A DNA stretch of 64,000 bases from JALYXV01 sp963791545 (GCA_963791545.1 CAWBSR010000015.1:868001-932000); one strand, 5' to 3'; positions 34,822-44,883 are shown, numbered from the stretch's first letter. Notes: generated by a model not told the origin, from the sequence alone. Made by a program: numbers and translations.

Positions 34822-35678
34822 GGGCGGACCCGGGCGCCGGACGTCCCGAGCGCCCCGGGAGGCGGGGGAGCGACGTCAAGGCGGAAGCCGGCGACGAGGG
34901 GCCGTCGGCGGCGCCCCGAGCGGCCCGGGGGGCCCGCCCCGAAGCGGATGGCGAGCGTCTCCAGAAGGTGCTGGCTCGGGCGGGCGTGGCCAGCCGCCGG
35001 GCCGCCGAGGACCTGATCGCCGAGGGGCGGGTGGCGGTAAACGGCGAGGTGGCCGAGTTGGGACGGCGGGTCCACATTGACCGGGACCGGGTCGAAGTCG
35101 ACGGGGCGCTGGTGCCGGTCCGACCGGGACTGGTGTACTACCTGCTCAACAAGCCGGCCGGGGTTGTGACCACTGCCGCCGACCCCGAGGGCCGCCCGAC
35201 GGTGGTCCAGCTGGTACCCCGCACACCGAGGGTCTTTCCGATCGGGCGCCTGGATGCCGCCACCGAGGGACTGCTGCTGCTGACCAACGACGGCGAACTG
35301 GCCCACCACCTGAGCCATCCCCGTTTCGGCGTCGACAAGGAGTATGTGGCCCAGGTGGGCGGGAAGGTGTCGGCGGGGGCCGTCCGGCGCCTCCGCGACG
35401 GGGTGGACCTCGAAGACGGCCGGACCGCACCCGCCCGGGTGGCCCAGATGGGCCCCGACACCGTGCGCATCGTGATCCACGAGGGCCGCAACCGCCAGGT
35501 GCGCCGCATGTGCGATGCCGTCGGTCTCCCGGTGCAGCGGCTCGTGCGCACACGGATCGGGCCCCTCACCGACCGCCGGCTGGCACCGGGGGAGTGGCGG
35601 CCCTTGACCCCAGCCGAGCTCCGGAGCCTTTCCCAGGCGGCGGCGTCCCCGCACGCCCCCTCCACGCGGTCCCGCTGA
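34818..35678 (+). CDS. rluB: Large-subunit rRNA pseudouridine synthase, RluB type
   Basis: 286 residues from ATG 34818, overlapping the scpB stop (ATGA). After a basic Gly/Ala-rich leader comes an S4 domain (ERLQKVLARAGVASRRAAED, about residue 47), then the catalytic core with the aspartate in FPIGRLDAATEGLLLLTNDG and VRIVIHEGRNRQVRRMCDAV. It isomerises a uridine in 23S rRNA. Follows scpAB as in Mycobacterium. Confidence 0.92.
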   Translation: MRADPGAGRPERPGRRGSDVKAEAGDEGPSAAPRAARGARPEADGERLQKVLARAGVASRRAAEDLIAEGRVAVNGEVAELGRRVHIDRDRVEVDGALVPVRPGLVYYLLNKPAGVVTTAADPEGRPTVVQLVPRTPRVFPIGRLDAATEGLLLLTNDGELAHHLSHPRFGVDKEYVAQVGGKVSAGAVRRLRDGVDLEDGRTAPARVAQMGPDTVRIVIHEGRNRQVRRMCDAVGLPVQRLVRTRIGPLTDRRLAPGEWRPLTPAELRSLSQAAASPHAPSTRSR

Positions 35679-35813
35679 AGCTTGTTCCCCTAGCAACGAC
35701 TCTCGCGTGTGCATATGCTCGACGGGTCGGGTCGATGGGAGGGGTTGGACCAGCCAACGGCAGCCAGCGATGGCGGCAGGACATTCTGATCCGAACTAAA
35801 GGGGGAAAAACTT

Positions 35814-37793
35814 ATGCCAATTCGACGTCGGGCCGTAGTGGTGTTGGCCTCGGTCGGTGCCCTGGCGGCTGCCTTGATGCCGCTGGTGGACTCGGTACCG
35901 GTGGCTCATGCCGCCACCTTCGGCAGCCGCTTCACCCCCAATCAGCGCCGGATTCTGAGCACCATGATCGGCTCGTCCGCCCCGTCAAATGCCGCCCCCA
36001 CCAACGACGGCGGCGGCGGGCCCGACGGCGCCCCAACCGGCACGCCTGGCGGCTTCAGTTTCGGAGGCGGGGCCGGCCGCCCAGCCAATTACTTCCCGGC
36101 CGCCACGGCCGAGTGCTCCACCAACTACGGCAGCAACATCAAGGTCAACCAGAACTGCCTCAACCTCTCCGATTCGGACCTCCAAGGCCGGGCGCAGGCC
36201 AACAACGAGACCTCAATCGCCCAGGACCCGCTGCAACCCACCCATCTGGTGGCCAGCAACAACGACTACGTCCGGGGCGACGGCACCTGCGGCGCCGCCT
36301 ACTCCACCAGTGCCGGTGCGACGTGGAACAACACCACGGTGCCCGACATCTTCACCCGGGGCTTCGGCGGCAACGCCCGCCAGTACTGGGGCGGCGGCGG
36401 CGATACATCGGTGGCGTGGGACACCAAGGGCAACGCCTACCTGAGCTGCCAGGTGTTCAACCGCGGCATCGGGGTCACCCAGAATCCTGATCTGTCGAGC
36501 GCCTTCATCGTATTCCGCTCGACCGGCAACAACGGGGCATCGTGGAACTTCCCGGGCCGGTACGTGACCAGCTCCTTCGATCCCAACGGAACAGGGATCC
36601 CACCCTTCGAGGACAAGCAGCTGATGACGATCGACACCCACGTCGGCAGCCCGTTCCAGGATCGTATCTACGTCTCCTGGACCGAGTTCTCCAGCGACGG
36701 GGCGGCCTACATCTGGGAGGCCTACTCGAAGGATTACGGCGAGACCTTCAGCCCGCGGGTGCTGGTCAGCACCGACAACGCCCTCTGCACCAACACCTTT
36801 GGGGCGGGGACACCGAACGGAAACTGCAACGAGAACCAGTTCTCGCAGCCCTTCACGGGCCCCGACGGAGCGCTCTATGTCGCCTTCGCCAACTTCAACA
36901 GCCAGGCGCTCTCGGGCCCCGACAACAAGTATCAGATGCTGCTCGCCAAGTCGACCGACGGCGGCGCCACGTTCTCAGCTGCGGTCAAGGTGAGCGACTA
37001 CTACGACCTGCCGGACTGCGACACCTCCCAGGGGGCGGGGGCGGATCCGACTCGCTCCTGCGTGCCCGAGAAGGGGGCGCTCACCCGGTCGGTGTTCCGG
37101 GCCACCAACTACCCGTCGGGCGCCGTGAACCCGGTCACGGGCCAGGTAGTCGTGACGTTCGGCTCCTACATCAATGCTGACTCCCAGGAATCCAACGGGT
37201 GCATCCCGACCGGTTTCGCGGGTGATGGGAATCCCACCTACACCGGTGTCAAGACCCCGGGCGCGTGCAGCAACAAGATCCTGGTCAGCACCTCGTCCAA
37301 TGGCGGTGCCTCCTTCGCCGGCGGCGACCCACGAAGTGGGACCCTGGTCACCCAGGCGCCAGGCCAGAAGGTGACCGACCAATGGTTCCAGTGGGCGGCA
37401 ATCAACAATGCCGGCACGCTGGCCGTCTCGTACTACGACCGGCAGTACGGCAACAACGAGGTGACCGGCTACTCCGACTTCAGCCTCTCGGGTAGCCGTG
37501 ACATGGTGACCTTCGGCCAGACCCGGGTCACCACCAGTTCCAACCCGCCACCGACCCAGTTCCCCAACGCCAAGGGCGGCGTGTTCTGGGGTGACTACAC
37601 CGGGCTGTCGTATGTCGGCAGCCTCGCCTACCCGATCTGGAGTGACACCCGAGCCCAGGACGTGTTCCTCTGCCCGGGCAGCGCGACCAGACCGGGGAAT
37701 CCACCCGCGTTGTGCTCCGGCACCCACAGCAATGGGCTGGTCGCCAACGACCAGGACATGTATACCGCCCTGGTCGCGCCGCCGACCCGATAA
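35814..37793 (+). CDS. Exported BNR/sialidase-like beta-propeller protein
   Basis: 659 residues with a clear signal peptide (RRAVVVLASVGALAAALMPL, cut after AHA). A Gly/Ser/Asn-rich start is followed by a propeller with Asp-box-like turns: SKDYGETF, STDGGATF, SSNGGASF, and SAGATWNN. Paired cysteines suggest an extracellular fold. No sialidase catalytic arginine triad could be assigned, so a non-enzymatic BNR protein is as likely as a glycosidase. AAAGGGGG lies a few bases before ATG 35814. The 135-base gap before it holds nothing else I can name. Confidence 0.78.
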   Translation: MPIRRRAVVVLASVGALAAALMPLVDSVPVAHAATFGSRFTPNQRRILSTMIGSSAPSNAAPTNDGGGGPDGAPTGTPGGFSFGGGAGRPANYFPAATAECSTNYGSNIKVNQNCLNLSDSDLQGRAQANNETSIAQDPLQPTHLVASNNDYVRGDGTCGAAYSTSAGATWNNTTVPDIFTRGFGGNARQYWGGGGDTSVAWDTKGNAYLSCQVFNRGIGVTQNPDLSSAFIVFRSTGNNGASWNFPGRYVTSSFDPNGTGIPPFEDKQLMTIDTHVGSPFQDRIYVSWTEFSSDGAAYIWEAYSKDYGETFSPRVLVSTDNALCTNTFGAGTPNGNCNENQFSQPFTGPDGALYVAFANFNSQALSGPDNKYQMLLAKSTDGGATFSAAVKVSDYYDLPDCDTSQGAGADPTRSCVPEKGALTRSVFRATNYPSGAVNPVTGQVVVTFGSYINADSQESNGCIPTGFAGDGNPTYTGVKTPGACSNKILVSTSSNGGASFAGGDPRSGTLVTQAPGQKVTDQWFQWAAINNAGTLAVSYYDRQYGNNEVTGYSDFSLSGSRDMVTFGQTRVTTSSNPPPTQFPNAKGGVFWGDYTGLSYVGSLAYPIWSDTRAQDVFLCPGSATRPGNPPALCSGTHSNGLVANDQDMYTALVAPPTR

Positions 37794-37806
37794 GCCGGAA
37801 GCCGAA

Positions 37807-37841
37807 GAGCCGGGGCCCGCTGGCGGGACGGGCCCCGGCTC
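37807..37841 (+). terminator. GC-rich hairpin after the BNR-like gene
   Basis: Perfect 12-base arms (GAGCCGGGGCCC at 37807-37818 and its complement at 37830-37841) with an 11-base loop, 14 bases after the stop and between convergent genes. No U-tract, as is common in high-GC actinobacteria. Confidence 0.55.
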
Positions 37842-37885
37842 CATGGCGCGGTTGGCGGCCACTCGGACCCACCGGTGGGAGCCTG

Positions 37886-38653
37886 TTATTTGGTGCCGGG
37901 CTCCCACTTGAAGCGACGATTGGCGACGATGAGCCCGGCCGCGCCCCAGGCGGCCATGACCAGCAGGTCGGTTCCCCGCAGGCTGCTACGGGCGTGGGGG
38001 TCGAAGGCGGCAAAAGTCCCGGTGATGAAATGGCGGACCGGGAACACCGACGCCACCTTGGCCAGTCCCGATGCGCTGTCGATGGGAAAGAAGGTCCCTG
38101 AGATGAACAGCAGCGGGAAGAAGACCAGGTTCACGATGGCCGGGGCGGCGTCGGCGTTCGGGATGATCGTGGTGACGGCCAGCCCGAGGGCACAGAAGCA
38201 GGCCGCCCCCACCATCAGGGTGAGGATCAGGGCGGCGCTATTGCCGGGGAAGGACACCCCGTAGACCCCGATGCCGAAGGCGATCACCAGCGCCGTCAGC
38301 AGGACCCCGACCACGACGGAATTGCCGATCAGGCCCCCCAGATAGATCCATGGCGGCAACGGGGCGCTGCGCATGCGCTTCAAGGTTCCCGCCTCCCGCT
38401 TGAAGCTGACGCTGATGGCCAGGTTGGTGAACGTCACCCCCATGATCCCGAAGGCCACGATGGAGGGGATGTAGTACTGCGTGTAGCTGATGTTGCCCAA
38501 CTGGCGGATCTTGTTGTTGCCGCTGGTGCTGGCGAAAATCACCATGATCAGGATGGGGAACACGAAGGAGAACCCGGCCGCGGCCGGGTTGCGCCAGTAG
38601 GACCGCTGTTCCCACCCGACCTGGCGCGCCAGAAGGCCGGCGTCGCTGTTCAT
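37886..38653 (-). CDS. ABC-2 type transporter permease
   Basis: 255 residues, six predicted helices (for example FSFVFPILIMVIFAS and VVVGVLLTALVIAFGIGVYG). The segment SFKREAGTLKRMRSAPLPPW between helices is characteristic of ABC-2 exporters such as the DrrB/NodJ group, which move drugs or lipids outward. ATG 38653 overlaps the stop of the ATPase gene (ATGA). Confidence 0.88.
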   Translation of the reverse strand: MNSDAGLLARQVGWEQRSYWRNPAAAGFSFVFPILIMVIFASTSGNNKIRQLGNISYTQYYIPSIVAFGIMGVTFTNLAISVSFKREAGTLKRMRSAPLPPWIYLGGLIGNSVVVGVLLTALVIAFGIGVYGVSFPGNSAALILTLMVGAACFCALGLAVTTIIPNADAAPAIVNLVFFPLLFISGTFFPIDSASGLAKVASVFPVRHFITGTFAAFDPHARSSLRGTDLLVMAAWGAAGLIVANRRFKWEPGTK

Positions 38654-39603
38654 GGCTTGGTACCCCCGGCCGGGGCGGGGCCGGTGGCGGGCGCCTCCGC
38701 GGGGTGCTCGTCGCCAGCCAGCTCCAGGTAGACGTCTTCGAGGCTGGGCCGGGCCACGACCAGGCCCGGCAGCTCAAGGTCCCGGTTCCGCGCCCAGCCG
38801 GTGAGACGGGCCAGGACCGCGGTCGGCTCGGAAGTTTCGATGATCATCTCGCCCGCCGCCTCGTCGAATGTGGCGGGCACCGGGAGGTCGGCCACGGTGA
38901 TGGCGTCGGGCAGGCCGAAGCGGATACGGACCGAGGCCCGGTCGCGACCGCCCAGGGATGCCGGCGATCCTTCGGCGACGAAGAGCCCCCCGGCGATGAC
39001 CGCCACCCGGTTGGCCAGATGCTGGGCCTCGTCCATGTAGTGGGTCGTCAGGAGGACTGTCTTGCCCAGCGAGCACAGGTTACGGATGATCACCCAGCTG
39101 GCCCGCCGAGCCGAGGGGTCGAAGCCCGTGGTCGGCTCGTCGAGGAAGATCAGGTCGGGGTCGCCGATGAGGGCCAAGGCGAGGTCGAGGCGGCGTTGCT
39201 GGCCCCCGGAAAGGGTCCGCAGGCGGGCCCGGCGCTTCTCCTCGAGACCGACCAGATCGATCACCTCGTCGACGGTGATCGGGTGGGGGTACCAGTAGGT
39301 GCGCTGCCGGAGGATCTCCTCGACGGTCAGGTAGGGCTCCGTCGGTGACTCCTGCAGCACCACCCCAATGCGCTCCTTGAGCCTGCGGCCGGTGTGCTCG
39401 GGGTCCATGCCGAGGACCTCGACAGTCCCCGAGGAGCGCTTCCGGTAGCCCTCGAGGATCTCCACGATGGTCGTCTTGCCGGCTCCATTGGGACCGAGCA
39501 GGGCGAATACCTCGCCTTCCTCGACGTGGAAGCTGACACCCTTCACCGCCTCGACGGATCCGTACGACTTGCGCAGCCCGTCGACCGCGACGGCAATCGT
39601 CAT
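38650..39603 (-). CDS. ABC transporter ATP-binding protein (DrrA-like)
   Basis: 317 residues. Walker A LLGPNGAGKTTIVE near residue 37, Q-loop VVLQES, signature RTLSGGQQRR, Walker B LIFLDEPTTGFDP and switch histidine in LLTTHYMDEA. The C-terminal extension (about 220-317) is the type found in drug-export ATPases. AAGGAGG lies about 5 bases before ATG 39603. Works with the permease downstream; the substrate cannot be read. Confidence 0.92.
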   Translation of the reverse strand: MTIAVAVDGLRKSYGSVEAVKGVSFHVEEGEVFALLGPNGAGKTTIVEILEGYRKRSSGTVEVLGMDPEHTGRRLKERIGVVLQESPTEPYLTVEEILRQRTYWYPHPITVDEVIDLVGLEEKRRARLRTLSGGQQRRLDLALALIGDPDLIFLDEPTTGFDPSARRASWVIIRNLCSLGKTVLLTTHYMDEAQHLANRVAVIAGGLFVAEGSPASLGGRDRASVRIRFGLPDAITVADLPVPATFDEAAGEMIIETSEPTAVLARLTGWARNRDLELPGLVVARPSLEDVYLELAGDEHPAEAPATGPAPAGGTKP

Positions 39604-39673
39604 GCGTCCTCCTTGCCCGTGGGGAGGCGTTGCCGGGCACGCTACCAGTGGCCTTCGAGCCCCGCCCGCCACG

Positions 39674-39687
39674 TAGGCTCCCCGCTC
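39674..39687 (+). promoter_or_regulatory. -10 box for the aroH-tyrA-aroA-cmk-plsC run
   Basis: TAGGCT at 39674-39679, 8 bases before GTG 39688; no other such box is visible until the end of plsC, so the five genes may be one transcript. Confidence 0.5.
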
Positions 39688-40053
39688 GTGCGCTACGTCC
39701 GAGCCCTCCGCGGTGCCACGACTGTCGATGCCGACACCGTGGCCCAGGTGACCGAGCGGGTCCAGGCATTGGTCGAAACCATGCTGGAGCGCAACGGAGT
39801 TGACAAGGAAGACCTGATAAGCGTGTTGTTCACCGCCACCGAGGACATTCGCTCAATGTTTCCCGCCACCGCCGCGCGCGGAGTGGGGCTGGGCGACGTT
39901 CCCCTCATCTGCGCCCGGGAGCTCGATGTCGTCGGTGGCACACCGCGGTGCATCCGGGTGTTGATGCATCTGGATACCGAGCGGCCCCGCTCCCAGTTGC
40001 ACCACGTGTATCTCGAGGGCGCCCGGGGGCTGCGCGATGACCTGCCCGCCTAG
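39688..40053 (+). CDS. aroH: Chorismate mutase, AroH class
   Basis: 121 residues, the typical AroH length. RALRGATTVDADT at the start and CARELDVVGGTPRCIRVLMH carry the arginines and glutamate of the trimeric active site. It turns chorismate into prephenate, feeding tyrA directly downstream. Cytosolic. Confidence 0.92.
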   Translation: MRYVRALRGATTVDADTVAQVTERVQALVETMLERNGVDKEDLISVLFTATEDIRSMFPATAARGVGLGDVPLICARELDVVGGTPRCIRVLMHLDTERPRSQLHHVYLEGARGLRDDLPA

Positions 40054-40070
40054 CCAGCCTCCCGTGTGTC

Positions 40071-41195
40071 GTGGCGGGGCGGCCGTCTTGGGTCGAGAGG
40101 CGCCGGGTGGCGGGCCCCGCTGAGCCCCGGGCCCGGCGGGCCGCGGTGATCGGCACCGGGTTGATCGGCGGCTCCATCGGCTTGGCGCTGCGCCACCGGG
40201 GCTGGCACGTGACAGGGAGCGACCGCGACCGGGGGCGGGCCGAGCGGGCGGTGGAGTTGGGCGCCCTGGACGCGGTCGGCCGGGACCCACAGGCCGAGGT
40301 GACGTTCGTGGCGACGCCGGTCCGGGCTGTGATCGACGCCGCCCTGGAGGCCCTGAAGTGGGGTGCCGAGGGCAGCGTTGTCACTGATGTCGCCGGGGTG
40401 AAAACCCCCATCGTCAATGCCATCGACCATCCCCGATTCGTGGGCGGCCATCCGATGGCAGGCTCCGAGCAAGAAGGCGTGGAGGGCGCCGATGGCAGCC
40501 TCTTCGAAGGCGCCACCTGGGTCCTGACGCCCACCGATGCGACCGACCCCGAAGCCTACGCCCGGGTGCTGGGCGTGGTCTCGGCGCTGGGGGCCGATTC
40601 GGTCGCCATGCCCGCCGCCCGCCACGACGACATGGTGGCCATGGTCTCCCACGTCCCCCACCTGACCGCGGCCGCCCTGATGACCCTGGCGTCGGAGGCG
40701 GCGGCGGAGCAGGCGACGCTCCTGCGACTGGCGGCGGGCGGCTTCCGGGACATGACCCGCATCGCGGCGGGAGCGCCCGGGATCTGGCCCGACCTGTGCC
40801 TGGACAACCGGGCCGCCATCACCGAGACCCTGGACCGGTTGCTCGACGCCGTCGGCGGTCTCCGGGCCATGGTCGCCACGGGTGACCGGGACGGCATCCT
40901 CACGGTGCTGGAGCGGGCCCGCGAGGCCCGGCTCAACCTGCCGTCGCGGGTGTTGCACCCCGAGGAGATGATCGAGATCCGGGTACCTGTGCCCGACCGT
41001 CCCGGCGTACTGGCCGAGGTCACGACCGTCCTCGGGGAGCGCAGCGTCAACATCTACGACCTCGAGATCGCGCACTCGGCCGAAGGTCCCCGGGGGGTGC
41101 TGGTGCTGGCGGTCGCCGCCAGCGACACCCAAACCGTGCTCTCGGCCCTGGCGGGCCGCGGCTATCGCCCGGCCGTGCGGCCCCTGGCACCATGA
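40071..41195 (+). CDS. tyrA: Prephenate dehydrogenase with C-terminal ACT domain
   Basis: 374 residues. NAD(P) loop AVIGTGLIGGSIGLALR begins near residue 24; the substrate histidine is in VGGHPMAGSEQEG; helical dimer domain follows; residues about 300-374 are an ACT domain (VPDRPGVLAEVTTVLGERSV), suggesting feedback control by tyrosine. It oxidises prephenate to 4-hydroxyphenylpyruvate. GTG 40071. Confidence 0.92.
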   Translation: MAGRPSWVERRRVAGPAEPRARRAAVIGTGLIGGSIGLALRHRGWHVTGSDRDRGRAERAVELGALDAVGRDPQAEVTFVATPVRAVIDAALEALKWGAEGSVVTDVAGVKTPIVNAIDHPRFVGGHPMAGSEQEGVEGADGSLFEGATWVLTPTDATDPEAYARVLGVVSALGADSVAMPAARHDDMVAMVSHVPHLTAAALMTLASEAAAEQATLLRLAAGGFRDMTRIAAGAPGIWPDLCLDNRAAITETLDRLLDAVGGLRAMVATGDRDGILTVLERAREARLNLPSRVLHPEEMIEIRVPVPDRPGVLAEVTTVLGERSVNIYDLEIAHSAEGPRGVLVLAVAASDTQTVLSALAGRGYRPAVRPLAP

Positions 41196-41196
41196 G

Positions 41197-42525
41197 GTGC
41201 CGGCCGGCGAAGCCCACGGACCGCCCGGTGCGGTCGTGACCTCACTGGTGTTGCCCGGCGGCATGGGACCGCTACGGGGCCGGTTGCGGGCGCCTGGGGA
41301 CAAGTCGATCTCGCATCGGGCGGTCCTGCTGGCGGCGCTGGCCGAGGGCCGGTCGGAGCTGGGCCGGCTCTCCATGGGGCTCGACGTCGCCCATACCCTG
41401 GCGGCAGTCGCGGCTTGCGGCGCCGGCATCGAGACCACAGCTGGCCCGGGATCCGTCACCATCGACGGCGGCCGGGCCCGCTTGCGGGAGCCGGCCGGGG
41501 TCCTCGATGTCGGCAACTCCGGCACGGGTATCCGGCTGCTGGCCGGTTGGAGCGCCGCTATGCCCTGGCTCACCATTATCCACGGCGACGCATCCATCGC
41601 CGAGCGCCCCATGGCTCGGGTGGCCGAGCCGTTGCGGGCCATGGGAGCGGTCGTGGACGGGCGGGACAACGGAGGGTTGCCACCGCTGGTCATCCGAGGA
41701 GGCGGCCTCCACGGCGTGGATTACCGGTTGCCGATCGCCAGCGCCCAGGTCAAAGCGGCCATACTTCTAGCCGGGCTGGCGGCCGATGGTGAGACGACGG
41801 TACGCGAGCACGTCCCGACCCGGGCCCACACCGAGGAGATGCTGGCGGAGTGCGGCGCCGACATCGACGTCGGGCCCGGATGGGTCACGGTGCGGCGTTC
41901 CTCGCTCGCCCCGTTCCGGCTCGACATTCCCGCCGATCCGTCCCAGGCGGCATTTTGGATCGTGGCCGCCTGCATCGTGCCCGGCAGCGACCTGGTGTTG
42001 GAGGACACCTACGTCGGCGCCGCCCGGGCCGGCTTCCTCGATGTCCTGAGGAGGATGGGTGCCGACATCGAACTCGACCGGCTGGACGTGGTCCGGCGCA
42101 GCGCCGACATCCGGGTCCGGCACCGACCGTTGCAGGCCACCGAGGTCAAAGGAGCCGAGGTGCCCGGCGTCATCGACGAAATCCCGGTGCTGGCGGTGGC
42201 CGCGGCCCGCGCCGAGGGGGTCACGACGTTCGCCGACGCCTCCGAGCTGCGGGTCAAGGAAAGCGATCGGGTGGCGTCCATGGTGGCGGCCTTGCGGGCG
42301 GTGGGAGTGGAGGTGGAGGGCCGCCCCGACGGACTCGAGGTCCGGGGCAATGGGGGAGGGCCGCTGGCGGGCGGCAACGTCGACTCCTGGGGTGACCATC
42401 GCGTCGCCATGGCCCTGGCGGTCGCCGGCTTGGATGCCCGCGGTCCTACCGTTGTAGCAGGATGGGATGCCGTCGCCACCAGCTATCCGGGCTTTGAGGA
42501 GGACCTCCGCCGATGCGTCTCATAG
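41197..42525 (+). CDS. aroA: 3-phosphoshikimate 1-carboxyvinyltransferase (EPSP synthase)
   Basis: 442 residues if GTG 41197 is the start, 429 if GTG 41236. Sixth step of the shikimate pathway, on the same transcript as the branch enzymes for tyrosine. Seen: RAPGDKSISHRAVLLAALAE, GNSGTGIRLLAG, PLVIRGGGLHGV and LRVKESDRVASM. The upstream GTG follows the tyrA stop closely and could be coupled; the family alignment tolerates both. Confidence 0.94.
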   Translation: MPAGEAHGPPGAVVTSLVLPGGMGPLRGRLRAPGDKSISHRAVLLAALAEGRSELGRLSMGLDVAHTLAAVAACGAGIETTAGPGSVTIDGGRARLREPAGVLDVGNSGTGIRLLAGWSAAMPWLTIIHGDASIAERPMARVAEPLRAMGAVVDGRDNGGLPPLVIRGGGLHGVDYRLPIASAQVKAAILLAGLAADGETTVREHVPTRAHTEEMLAECGADIDVGPGWVTVRRSSLAPFRLDIPADPSQAAFWIVAACIVPGSDLVLEDTYVGAARAGFLDVLRRMGADIELDRLDVVRRSADIRVRHRPLQATEVKGAEVPGVIDEIPVLAVAAARAEGVTTFADASELRVKESDRVASMVAALRAVGVEVEGRPDGLEVRGNGGGPLAGGNVDSWGDHRVAMALAVAGLDARGPTVVAGWDAVATSYPGFEEDLRRCVS

Positions 42526-43166
42526 CGATCGACGGGCCGGCTGGCTCGGGGAAATCGACCGTGGCGAGGGCGGTCGCCAGCCGAATCGGCCTCGACTACC
42601 TCGACACCGGGGCCATGTACCGGGCCGTCGCCTTCGCGGCTCTACGGCGGGGAATCGACCCTGACGACGCCGCCCCGGTGGCCCGGCTGGCCGAACAGAT
42701 AGACATCGACGTGAACGACACCGTCACCGTCGACGGGGTGGACGCCAGCATTGAGATACGAGGCCCGGAAGTGACCCGGGCCGTGTCCGCGGTCGCCGCC
42801 AACCCCGAGGTCCGAAGAGAGCTGTGCCGGCGTCAGCGGGAGTGGGCCGACAACCATGGCGGTGGCGTGATCGAGGGCCGCGACATCGGCAGCGTGGTGT
42901 TCCCCAACGCGGACGTCAAGGTTTATCTGACCGCCAGCGACTCCGAACGGGCCGGCCGCCGCAGCAAGGAGGTGCTGGACCTGGCCTACGACACCGTGGC
43001 CGCCGACATCGCGCGGCGGGATTACGCCGACTCCAGCCGGACCGCGGCACCGCTGGTCGTGGCCGATGGGGCGGTAACCCTTGACACAACCGGGCTGTCG
43101 ATCGACGAGGTCGTCGACCGGGTGCTGTCGCTCCTGCCCAATATCGTGACGGGAAACGAGCCGTGA
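42513..43166 (+). CDS. cmk: Cytidylate kinase
   Basis: 217 residues; phosphorylates CMP/dCMP. P-loop IDGPAGSGKSTVARAVA at residues 6-22, then LDYLDTGAMYRAVA and VIEGRDIGSVVFPNADVKVY. ATG 42513 overlaps the end of aroA by 13 bases and the stop overlaps plsC (GTGA). It occupies the same position relative to scpAB/rluB and der as in Mycobacterium. Confidence 0.95.
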   Translation: MRLIAIDGPAGSGKSTVARAVASRIGLDYLDTGAMYRAVAFAALRRGIDPDDAAPVARLAEQIDIDVNDTVTVDGVDASIEIRGPEVTRAVSAVAANPEVRRELCRRQREWADNHGGGVIEGRDIGSVVFPNADVKVYLTASDSERAGRRSKEVLDLAYDTVAADIARRDYADSSRTAAPLVVADGAVTLDTTGLSIDEVVDRVLSLLPNIVTGNEP

Positions 43167-44032
43167 CCACCGATCCGACCCCACCCGAACCCATAGCCGC
43201 GGGCCCGGCAGCCACCGAGCCGGCACCCCTAGCCACCGAGCCGGCACCCCTAGCCACCGAGCCGACACCCGGCCAGCCGGCGCCGGCGCGGCCAGCCGTC
43301 AGCGGCGCCCGGTTCGGAACGGCTGGGGCGGCCGCTCTGGACCGGCCGCTGACCCGTGGCGAACGGGCCTTCTACCAGTTTGCGGCCGGAGCCGTCCGGG
43401 CCTTCGGGTATCTCTTCTGGCGGGTCAAGGTGCAGGGCCGGGAACACATTCCGACCGATGGGCCTTACATCATCTCGCCGGTGCACCGGTCCAACATCGA
43501 CACCATCCTCATGGCCTATGTCGCCCGGCGCCATCTGCGGTACATGGCCAAGGACACCCTTTTCACCCACGCCTGGTCAGCCCGGCTTCTCAGCGCCCTC
43601 GGTGGCTTCCCGGTCAACCGGGAGACCGCGGATCGCGAGGCGCTGCGGACCTGCGAGGCGGCACTGAAGCGGGGCGAGCCGGTCGTCATTTTCCCAGAAG
43701 GCACCAGGAAGTCAGGGCCGTTGGTCACCGACCTGTTCCAGGGTGCCGCGTTCGTGGCGCTGCGAGGCGGGGTGCCGATCGTGCCGGTCGGGATCGGCGG
43801 GAGCGCGGGGGCGATGCCGAAGGGGTCCAAGTTCCTCCGCCCGGTCAAGATCCGGATCCTGATCGGCAAGCCCATCCATCCGCCCACCCGCCACGGGGCT
43901 GGCGCCCGGGGCAGCCGGCGCCACGTGCACGAGCTGACGGCGCAGCTGCAACAGGAGATCCAGCAGTTGTTCGATGAGGTCGAAGGCCGCCGCGGGACCA
44001 TCCCCGGAGTCGGCGGGGCCTCCCCGGCCTGA
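43163..44032 (+). CDS. plsC: 1-acyl-sn-glycerol-3-phosphate acyltransferase
   Basis: 289 residues. The catalytic HX4D motif is SPVHRSNIDTI near residue 113 and the second substrate motif is VIFPEGTRKSG near 177; the third is GVPIVPVGIGG. It acylates lysophosphatidate at the membrane. The first 50 residues are a Pro/Ala/Thr-rich extension made of repeated TEPAPLA units, unusual for the family. Coupled to cmk. Confidence 0.9.
   Translation: MTTDPTPPEPIAAGPAATEPAPLATEPAPLATEPTPGQPAPARPAVSGARFGTAGAAALDRPLTRGERAFYQFAAGAVRAFGYLFWRVKVQGREHIPTDGPYIISPVHRSNIDTILMAYVARRHLRYMAKDTLFTHAWSARLLSALGGFPVNRETADREALRTCEAALKRGEPVVIFPEGTRKSGPLVTDLFQGAAFVALRGGVPIVPVGIGGSAGAMPKGSKFLRPVKIRILIGKPIHPPTRHGAGARGSRRHVHELTAQLQQEIQQLFDEVEGRRGTIPGVGGASPA
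43211..43270 (+). repeat. 21-base tandem repeat in plsC
   Basis: Two full copies (43211-43231 and 43232-43252, starting GCCACCGAGCCGGCACCCC) and a partial, diverged third to 43270. They encode TEPAPLA in the N-terminal extension of PlsC and are in multiples of three, so copy changes keep the frame. Confidence 0.85.
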
Positions 44033-44263
44033 GCCGTCGAGCCGTCCATGAACAAACAGCAATGCGGTTTTGCCGATCCCTCGTCTCGCCGCCCCGCCGC
44101 CCCGCTCCTGGCTGGGGTGGCGCAGGACGATCAAAACCGGCAGCGCCGCCGTGGCGTGTGGGTCCGGTAGCCTCAGGCATAACCCCCTACAGGGGATGGG
44201 AGCTTGTGGTGACCGGTCGATCAGTTTTACGGGGTCCCGGGCTCGCCAACGGCCGTTGTCCTG

Positions 44264-44883
44264 ATGGTTGACGACGCCACGGCCCCCTCGGAGGGAATGG
44301 GAGGCGACCAACCGGTCTACGACCTCGTTGTCATCGCTACCTCGGCGGGAGGCCTGGCGGCCCTCAGCGCCGTGCTCACCGAGCTACCCTCCACCTTTCC
44401 CGCGGCGGTGTTGGTGGTGCAGCACCTGGATCCCCATCACAAGAGCGTGATCGACGAGATCCTGCGGCGGCGGACCGCCCTCAAGGTGACCCAGGGGACC
44501 GAGGGCGACGCCATTGCCCCTGGCAGCGTCATAATCGCCCCCCCGGACCGCCACCTCGTCGTGAACCCCAGCGGCATCATCTCGTTGTCGGAGGCGGCGC
44601 TGGTGCACTTCGTCCGCCCCTCAGCCGACCTGCTCTTCGAGTCGGCCGCGGCCAGCTTCGGAAGCCGGGTAATCGGCGTCGTCCTCACCGGGTCAGGCCG
44701 CGACGGCGACATGGGTGTCCGGGCCATCAACGAGGCGGGCGGTCTGGTGATCGCCCAGGACGAGGCGACCTCACAGTTCTTCGGCATGCCCGGGGCGGCG
44801 ATCGGAACCGGCGTCGTCGACATGGTCCTGCCCCTGGAAAAAATCGCGCCGGCTTTGATCGAACTGGTAGGAGGCCGCCCGGT

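Noticed and set aside
35814..37793. Sialidase assignment
   Set aside because: Asp-box turns are present, but the arginine triad and other catalytic residues could not be placed, so only the propeller fold is claimed.
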